From assembly GCF_000377345.1 (NCBI RefSeq), contig NZ_KB898042.1, positions 62,001 through 126,000 of the forward strand: a stretch of DNA of 64,000 bases, in the 5' to 3' direction. The notes beneath the pieces are model-generated. The model was not told where the DNA came from. It worked only from the letters and a program-made list of their open reading frames with translations, and did not search any database. Shown piece by piece: positions 58,425-64,000 of this stretch. The position numbers were made by a program, and so were the translations under genes. Position 1 is the first letter of the stretch, and every line of letters starts with the position of its first letter. The DNA is from Thioalkalivibrio sp. ALJ16 (lineage in GTDB: Bacteria > Pseudomonadota > Gammaproteobacteria > Ectothiorhodospirales > Ectothiorhodospiraceae).

Positions 58425-60035
58425 ATGACGAGTCCTGAAACGCTTTTCTACGTAGATTCTCACTCCTGCGATCAGATGCATGAAGTTCTGATTGGGTATT
58501 TTCAGACGCGGAGTCATCTGGTGTTCGGTTCTAAGGGGTTGGAGCAATACCGCACCCAGAGGCCCGGGCATCTTGCGCCTGAGGACGGAGCGTTCGTGGT
58601 TGCCTTGGATCGAGGGGCCAAGTGGGAAATAACAACCGATGTGACGGGACAGGAGCTGCTTTATTTGTACCGCGCTTCAGGTTTCTGGGCGATTTCCAAT
58701 TCTCTGTATTGCTTGGCAACGGAGGTTAGGAGGAAGGGTTGCAAGCTGACACCTCGGATGTCATCCCTTAGTGCGTTTGCTACTAAAGACGGAAACCACT
58801 GGGCTGCACAGCCATTTTCTTTGCGTACGATTTTTAACGAAATAACGCTGTTGCCGTCGACTGCATCCGTTAAGGTTAATCGTGCTACACGATCCTTGAG
58901 CGTCGAATCTCGCTCGCTGTTCGAAGTATTGGAAGGCTTCGAAGACGTATCCTACGAGGACCTCATTGCGGAGTTTGTGAACTCGGCTGTCGCAGAGGTC
59001 CGGGGTCTGGGGGCAGTCCCCGGGCTTGGAATGCGGTGTCAGCTGTCGGGTGGTTATGACTCTCGTATCACATATGGGCTTTTTCTCGCGGCGAACTTGC
59101 CAGCGGATAGCTACGTAGTGGAATCGTCGAAAGGAAAGTGGTCCGATTTTTCGGTGGCGCAGGGGTTGGCGGCCCAGTTTGGTCAGCAGCTCAATGCGGC
59201 TGGCGCCGGGTCGGGAGCTACAGCGGATGCGGATGAGGTGTATGAGTTGTGGAAGATGGGAAGTTTCGGTTCCTATCTGCCGATTTATACGGTTAAGCAT
59301 ATGTCGCCGCGTTTTTCAATAAAAGCCAGGGGCGATCTGTGGACCTCGACAAAGTTTTATAAGGGTTCCAGCTGTGATGTCGTTCGCAGGGTCGAGAAAG
59401 AGCTTGGGGGCGCGAGGGGGGCGGCGGTGGCACAGGACTTTTGGGACGGTATGGCTGATATAGGCCTGGATGCCCATGGCGAATCGTCCATGGTTATGCA
59501 CTACTCGGCATTTCGTTCCCGCTTTCATTGTGGGAGGAGATGGTATAAGAATTTGGGTCACCAAGTGCTGTACGGGCCGTTGGTGTCTAGACATCTTGGC
59601 GCGGCTGCTGTTAAGGCGTCTAGGAGGGGTTGGGACGAGAGGCGACTGTCGATGGACTTGTTGTCAGCTCTTGGTAATGGCCTAGCGGCCTTCCGGTTTG
59701 ACCAAGAAGGCAAGAACTTTAGGGCATCTGAATTAAGGGAGAGCCCGTTTTATGGCGGGATTCAGGTGGCGAGTGGTGAGAAGAAGGTTTATTGGGGCGC
59801 GGGGTCGGGCCAAGAGAGCGGTAGGCGCGGTGGCGGGCTAAGTGAAGCGGGTATGCGGGAGAGGCTGCTGGACGAATATAAGGATGTGATGGATGCGGTA
59901 AAGCGGTCGAAGGTGTTGCCCGAAAACGTTTTTGAGAGGGCTGCGGTGGAAAAGAAAGACGGAGGTTCGCTTTCGCATGGAGCGAGAATGATTACGCTGG
60001 TATTGTTTGCGGCGTTCGCTCTTGGCATTGAGTGA
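58425..60035 (+). CDS. asparagine-synthase-like amidotransferase with degenerate glutaminase half
   Basis: A 536-residue AsnB-superfamily protein. The ATP-pyrophosphatase loop is CQLSGGYDSRITYG (residues ~203-216). The N-terminal ~160 residues keep the layout of a class II glutaminase domain (ITTDVTGQELLYLYRASGFW, IFNEITLLPSTASVKV) but lack the N-terminal catalytic Cys, so free ammonia or another nucleophile would be used. Homologues in O-antigen loci amidate uronic acids; others cyclise lasso peptides or beta-lactams. Next to ugd-derived uronate and lyase-like proteins, amidation of a polysaccharide is the favoured reading. The gene is markedly AT-richer than its neighbours, which suggests transfer. 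Confidence 0.75.
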   Translation: MTSPETLFYVDSHSCDQMHEVLIGYFQTRSHLVFGSKGLEQYRTQRPGHLAPEDGAFVVALDRGAKWEITTDVTGQELLYLYRASGFWAISNSLYCLATEVRRKGCKLTPRMSSLSAFATKDGNHWAAQPFSLRTIFNEITLLPSTASVKVNRATRSLSVESRSLFEVLEGFEDVSYEDLIAEFVNSAVAEVRGLGAVPGLGMRCQLSGGYDSRITYGLFLAANLPADSYVVESSKGKWSDFSVAQGLAAQFGQQLNAAGAGSGATADADEVYELWKMGSFGSYLPIYTVKHMSPRFSIKARGDLWTSTKFYKGSSCDVVRRVEKELGGARGAAVAQDFWDGMADIGLDAHGESSMVMHYSAFRSRFHCGRRWYKNLGHQVLYGPLVSRHLGAAAVKASRRGWDERRLSMDLLSALGNGLAAFRFDQEGKNFRASELRESPFYGGIQVASGEKKVYWGAGSGQESGRRGGGLSEAGMRERLLDEYKDVMDAVKRSKVLPENVFERAAVEKKDGGSLSHGARMITLVLFAAFALGIE

Positions 60036-60342
60036 AGGTGGTGAACGAAGTGCCGTCCCGATGAGTGCTTCGGTTTGTCGTTAAGATGATGGGCTCTACG
60101 TTGGTTGGTAGATTGGCTGCGTTGGTGAATGCGCTCTTTGGCGGGGTGAAACTGCTGCTGGCAAACGGTAAGCAGAAAGGGGGACGGATTTGTTGTTGAT
60201 GGTGGTTAATGAGTGCTGGTGACCAGGGAGCGACTCGACGGCGAGGAGGGTGCGAGTGGTATGGCTTCAGGTGGCGAGGCATGTTGTGCAGCCTGCCGCG
60301 ACCGGAGGGTTGTGTTTGCGGGACGAAGGCCGGGGCAGAGTG
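60036..60342. other. ~300-bp gap without a confident gene
   Basis: Moderately AT-rich sequence with no convincing coding pattern. The frame of the following gene stays open back to 60250, but those 31 residues (VVWLQVARHVVQP...) lack features and precede the signal peptide. It presumably holds leader sequence. Confidence 0.5.
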
Positions 60343-62232
60343 ATGCGTAAGAGGCTGAATCGGGACGCGCTGGGCGGGAGGGGACGGGTAGCCGGCGTGC
60401 GAGGAGGGCGTCGGAGTTATCCAGCAGTATTACTCTTGATCGCTGGAATAGTGAGTAGCCCGGCGGTGGCGGATAGCGAGGCGGTGCTTAAAACGCTGGA
60501 TGACCTGATGGCGGAGGTGGTTGAGCAGGGCCCGGAGGCCGAGCTGGACGGCAAGCCAGTGTTTTCCGGGGGGGACCGTTTCCTGCCGGGCAAGGTGGCC
60601 CTGGGGTTTGGCTGGTTGCTGTGGGCAGACGAGGCTCCGGACGGGGAGGCGTTCGATGCGCGCCTGGCGCAGTATCGAACCCTGCTCGAATGGACGCAGG
60701 ACGAGCCGAATCGGAGCTGGGGCATCTATTATTCGCTGAGCGCGCTGAACCGGCTGCGCCTGGCAGGGGTGCTGGAGGACGCCGTGCCGGCGGACGTGCT
60801 GGAGCAGATGCGCGCCGATCTGGACTGGCGGGGGTTCGTGGATGCGGAAACCTACGAGCTGAAGCGCTACCCGGCGAACTACTACGGGGTGGCGTTCAGC
60901 ATCGCCCGGTTGCGGGCGACACTGGGATGGGACGATCCCGAGCATGCGGATGCGTTGCTGGAACGCATGGTGGAGCACTACTCGGAGCACGCCGGGGATT
61001 CGGGCTTCTCCGACGAGGGGACCGACGGCGAGGGCCGTTTCGATCGCTACAGCGTGCTGCTGGCGGGCGAGATGGCGCAGCGCTTTCGCGAGACGGGTAC
61101 ACCCCTGGACGAGCGGGTACGGCACTGGCTGGAGCGTTCGGCCGGGTTTGTGCTGCAGAACCTGAATGCGGGGGGGCACGGGTTCCAGTTCGGCCGCAGT
61201 GTGGGGCCCTACGGCGATACGGCGTTTCTCGAGGTGCTGTCGGCGGCGGCGTATTACGGGTTGCTGGATGAAACCGAAGAGGTGATGGCCTACGCGTTTT
61301 CGCAACGGGTTTTGCGGAAGTATCGGGATTTCTGGTGCGACGAGGGGATGGGCTCGGTCAACCTGTGGGAGCATGGGCGGGATACCGATGGGTATCGGGG
61401 GAAGCACCGAATCCTGGGCGAGAATCTGAGCCTGAGCCATCACCTGCTGTATACCGGCGAGATCTGGCGTGATCTGGGGTACGAAGGCCCGGGTGTGTCC
61501 GACGAGGAATTTCACCGCTGGCTGGAGGCGCTGCCGCGTCACTCCCTGACACGCTTCAGCGATGGGGAATGGGCGCGCCTGAACCTGACGGTCCGGGACG
61601 GGCTGGACCGTTTCGGGCTGTGGCTGTCCAACGGCGGGCCGTATCACGATACCAACCCGTATTCGCCGGTACCGGTGGCATGGGATGTGGTGCAGACGGC
61701 ACCCGGGGAGACCTGGCCGCAGCTGGTGCCGCGCCTGCATCTGAGCGACGGCGAGGAGCTGGCGCCGCTGGTGTTCATGCAGGATGCGGACTTCGCCGCT
61801 GACGGCGACAAGGGCGTGCTGCGCTGGGAGCACCCGGTGATGAATCGTATCGGCACCTCCCGGCCGGAGGCGGACGAGCGGGCCGGTGTGTCGGTGGAGT
61901 ATCGCTTCTCGCCGGGCACGATCGAGCGTCACGATGTATTCGAACTGGCCGAACCCGGAGAGATGGATTCCATCGAGGTGCAGTTCGCCTCGTTCTCCAC
62001 GGATCCGGTGTTGCGGGATACGCGGGTGGAATTTGCTGAGGGCCGCGTGCGCGGTTTCGAGGTGTTCGGGGTGGATTCCTGCGAGTTGGCCGATGTCTCC
62101 GACGACCCGCGCTACCGGACGCCGCAGGGGCCGAAGACGACCCGGATTCGCTGCGAACGCGCGATCGACGGACCCGACCAGCGCACGGTGGAACTGGGCT
62201 GGCGGCTTTCCTACGAGCCTGCGGATCGATAG
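60343..62232 (+). CDS. secreted probable (alpha/alpha)-toroid polysaccharide-active protein
   Basis: A 629-residue exported protein. A basic stretch, a hydrophobic core (YPAVLLLIAGIVSSPAVA) and a cleavage site after AVA make a signal peptide of ~44 residues, long but plausible. The mature protein has a helical first half (NRSWGIYYSLSALNRLRLAG, FDRYSVLLAGEMAQRF, YGDTAFLEVLSAAAYYGLL) resembling the toroid of lyases and heparinase-like enzymes, then a beta-rich C-terminal domain from ~residue 490. I do not recognise a named family or catalytic motif. It is the only exported protein of the locus and could trim or modify the polymer in the periplasm. An earlier start at 60250 is possible. Confidence 0.7.
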   Translation: MRKRLNRDALGGRGRVAGVRGGRRSYPAVLLLIAGIVSSPAVADSEAVLKTLDDLMAEVVEQGPEAELDGKPVFSGGDRFLPGKVALGFGWLLWADEAPDGEAFDARLAQYRTLLEWTQDEPNRSWGIYYSLSALNRLRLAGVLEDAVPADVLEQMRADLDWRGFVDAETYELKRYPANYYGVAFSIARLRATLGWDDPEHADALLERMVEHYSEHAGDSGFSDEGTDGEGRFDRYSVLLAGEMAQRFRETGTPLDERVRHWLERSAGFVLQNLNAGGHGFQFGRSVGPYGDTAFLEVLSAAAYYGLLDETEEVMAYAFSQRVLRKYRDFWCDEGMGSVNLWEHGRDTDGYRGKHRILGENLSLSHHLLYTGEIWRDLGYEGPGVSDEEFHRWLEALPRHSLTRFSDGEWARLNLTVRDGLDRFGLWLSNGGPYHDTNPYSPVPVAWDVVQTAPGETWPQLVPRLHLSDGEELAPLVFMQDADFAADGDKGVLRWEHPVMNRIGTSRPEADERAGVSVEYRFSPGTIERHDVFELAEPGEMDSIEVQFASFSTDPVLRDTRVEFAEGRVRGFEVFGVDSCELADVSDDPRYRTPQGPKTTRIRCERAIDGPDQRTVELGWRLSYEPADR

Positions 62233-62334
62233 CCGGGGCGCTCGAGTTTTCACAATGTCTTTTCTGTTTTACTAATGCGCTGGCCGGGCGCGGCGTGGTC
62301 GGCTGCGCGGGGGCGTGGGGTCAAGGTTGGCGGG

Positions 62335-64000
62335 ATGAATTGGCGCAGATCCGTTTCGCGGGCCGCGATGGCGGTCCGGTTTTCGCGTGCGTGGCCGTGG
62401 GTGCGTCCGGTGTATGCGCTGGTGGGTCCGTTTGTGGATCTGAGGTCGCTGGTGTTCGGGTTGCAGGCCGGCGGCGGGCCGGCGGCGTCGGCGATGCCGC
62501 GCGCGCGGGATCGGGGAGCACCGCCGACCTGTGGCGAGTCGGAAGGGGGTGGCCGTGCGGATGCGCGGACAGGCAGCGAGTTCGTGCTGTACCGGATCGT
62601 GGGCAATGACCTCTGGCCCCGGCACCGGGTGGGGCAGTCGCGGGAGAATGTGGCCTGGATCCTGGAGCATGAGCCGGAACTGGCCGGCTGCGAGAAGCGG
62701 TGGGTGGTCAATCGCATCGTGGATCCCGGCGAGGAGGAGGCGATCCTGCGGCTTCTGGAAGGGGCCGGGCAGCCGTATGTGCACATCCCGTTTCGCTGGG
62801 ATGAATACCGGGCGGTTGGCTGGGATGTGTGCGGGGGGCCGCCGGAGTACGCGCCGGGCACGCGGGGCTTTCGCCAGCTTTCGGAGCTGATGCAGGGGCG
62901 GGTGCTGATGCGGCTGTATCGGCACAAGAATAACTATGTGATGAACAACAACGGGGCGCGCAACGCGGCGCTACGGGATGGTCGCGGCCGAGCCGAGTGG
63001 GTGTTGCCCTGGGACGGCAACTGCTTTGTAACGCGCGAGGCCTGGAGCGAGATCGTGGAGGGTGTGCGTGCCCGGCCCGAGCGGCCTTACCACATCGTGC
63101 CGATGGCGCGGATTACCCGAAACGAGGACCTGTTGAACGACGGCTTCCGCCCGGAGGCGCTGGAGGAGCCGCAGGTCGTCTTTCGCCGGGATGCGCAGGA
63201 GAGCTTCGACGAGGCGTTTTGCTATGGCCGCCGGCCGAAGGTCGAGCTGCTGTGGCGGCTGGGCGTGACGGGGCCGTGGGATGACTGGCCACAGGAGCCC
63301 TGGGATCTGGATTTCCCCGCGTTTGCGGCCGAGGCGGGTTGCTATACCGAATGTGGCTGGGTGGCGCGGCTGTTCTCCGGCCGGGCGGACCAGGAAGTTT
63401 CGAAAGGAGACGAGGCCTTTCAGAGCCGCGGGCTTGCGAGGATCGAGGCCGTGGGGGCGATGCTGGAGCGTGTCGACGAGCTTGCCTTTGATGAGGGACG
63501 CGATCGGCTGGCACTGCGCGTGTTCAACGAGGACCGGCTGAGCGATGAAAGCCTGGCGCAGTCACTGCGCGAGCCGCTTCTGGCATACGCGGACGAGGCA
63601 CTCGGGCGCGGGCCGTTCAGTGTGGTCGACAAGACGACACTGCCGCCGAGTGGCGATGTGCATGATTACTGGCATCCGGCGCCTTACTACTGGCCGCATC
63701 CGCTGCGTATTCCGGGCCTGCCCTATGTGATGCGGGACGGCGAGCGGGTCCCGGGGACGCGGTTGTACGAGCCGGAAAGCGATCGTTACGACCGCACGCG
63801 GCTGCAGCGCCTGTTCGACGATGGGCTGGTGCTGGCGATGGCACACCACGCCACAGGAGACAAACGCTACGGCGAGCATGCGGCCAGGCTGGTGCGGCGC
63901 TGGTTCCTGGATGCCGACACGGCGATGCATCCGCACCTGGAATATGCGCAGGTGCGGCGGGGGCACAACCGGAATCGTGGTTCCAGTTCCGGCTTGATCG
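62335..64000 (+). CDS. second GT-like / alginate-lyase-like fusion protein (3' truncated by window)
   Basis: The frame is open from the ATG at 62335 to the last base: 555 codons with no stop. Residues ~80-370 repeat the module of the gene at 55196 (FVLYRIVGNDLWPRHRVGQS, YVMNNNGARNAALRDG, WVLPWDGNCFVTREAW). From residue ~443 an alginate-lyase-like domain begins (DYWHPAPYYWPHPLRIPGLP, RTRLQRLFDDG, HLEYAQVRRGHNRNRG) and is cut before its catalytic NNH. The first ~80 residues are unrelated to the paralogue, basic and hydrophobic in patches (RPVYALVGPFVDLRSLVFGL), perhaps membrane-associating. Whether a third, glycosyltransferase domain follows cannot be seen. Confidence 0.82.
   Translation, partial: MNWRRSVSRAAMAVRFSRAWPWVRPVYALVGPFVDLRSLVFGLQAGGGPAASAMPRARDRGAPPTCGESEGGGRADARTGSEFVLYRIVGNDLWPRHRVGQSRENVAWILEHEPELAGCEKRWVVNRIVDPGEEEAILRLLEGAGQPYVHIPFRWDEYRAVGWDVCGGPPEYAPGTRGFRQLSELMQGRVLMRLYRHKNNYVMNNNGARNAALRDGRGRAEWVLPWDGNCFVTREAWSEIVEGVRARPERPYHIVPMARITRNEDLLNDGFRPEALEEPQVVFRRDAQESFDEAFCYGRRPKVELLWRLGVTGPWDDWPQEPWDLDFPAFAAEAGCYTECGWVARLFSGRADQEVSKGDEAFQSRGLARIEAVGAMLERVDELAFDEGRDRLALRVFNEDRLSDESLAQSLREPLLAYADEALGRGPFSVVDKTTLPPSGDVHDYWHPAPYYWPHPLRIPGLPYVMRDGERVPGTRLYEPESDRYDRTRLQRLFDDGLVLAMAHHATGDKRYGEHAARLVRRWFLDADTAMHPHLEYAQVRRGHNRNRGSSSGLI

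Overview
The window is a GC-rich gammaproteobacterial chromosome segment. Gene content and order (suhB/trmJ/cysE next to iscRSUA-hscBA-fdx-iscX, then ndk-rlmN-pilW-rodZ-hisS-yfgM-bamB-der) are gammaproteobacterial. Combined with the base composition and abundant REP-type palindromes, this suggests a Chromatiales/Ectothiorhodospiraceae-like organism (Thioalkalivibrio-like). That placement is an inference, not a database match.

Layout. 1-9137: a truncated YyaL-like gene, suhB divergent from trmJ, cysE, then the housekeeping Fe-S cluster assembly operon; two copies of a ~140-bp inverted-repeat element lie at 519-656 and 8997-9137. 9177-18934: ndk and a translation/cell-envelope block (rlmN, pilW, rodZ, hisS, yfgM, bamB, der, an aminotransferase). 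18962-29437: a neurotransmitter-sodium-symporter-type transporter and phosphoglucomutase on the minus strand, a DUF1249 gene, a kinase/c-di-GMP response-regulator pair, an orphan MinD/FlhG-like ATPase and two small genes. 29909-42901: lipoprotein, Rieske ferredoxin, DUF1631, cysZ-like, DUF3185, sugar kinase, queF, smc, zipA, ligA.

42930-49355 is a mobile, repeat-rich zone: REP pairs around a REP-associated tyrosine transposase (RAYT), an IS110-family element, vapBC, and the first polysaccharide genes (capD/wbpM-like dehydratase, ugd). From 49563 to the window end lies an unusual polysaccharide locus: a six-TM protein with a degenerate phosphotransferase/kinase-like domain, a family-2 glycosyltransferase, a lyase-like/coiled-coil protein, a glycosyltransferase-like/alginate-lyase-like/glycosyltransferase fusion, an asparagine-synthase-like amidotransferase with a degraded glutaminase half, a secreted probable alpha/alpha-toroid protein, and a second fusion protein running off the window. 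UDP-glucuronate (ugd), uronate-lyase-like folds and an amidotransferase homologue together suggest a uronic-acid-containing, possibly amidated, polysaccharide (inference).

The most striking items are: (i) an IS110 element whose 5' leader can fold like a bridge RNA and carries two 9-nt words matching, respectively, the left target flank and the element's own right end, both ending at or next to a CT; (ii) the polysaccharide locus with cytoplasmic GT/lyase fusions, a lyase-like domain lacking the catalytic His, a pseudokinase-like membrane protein, and a sharp base-composition break inside one gene.
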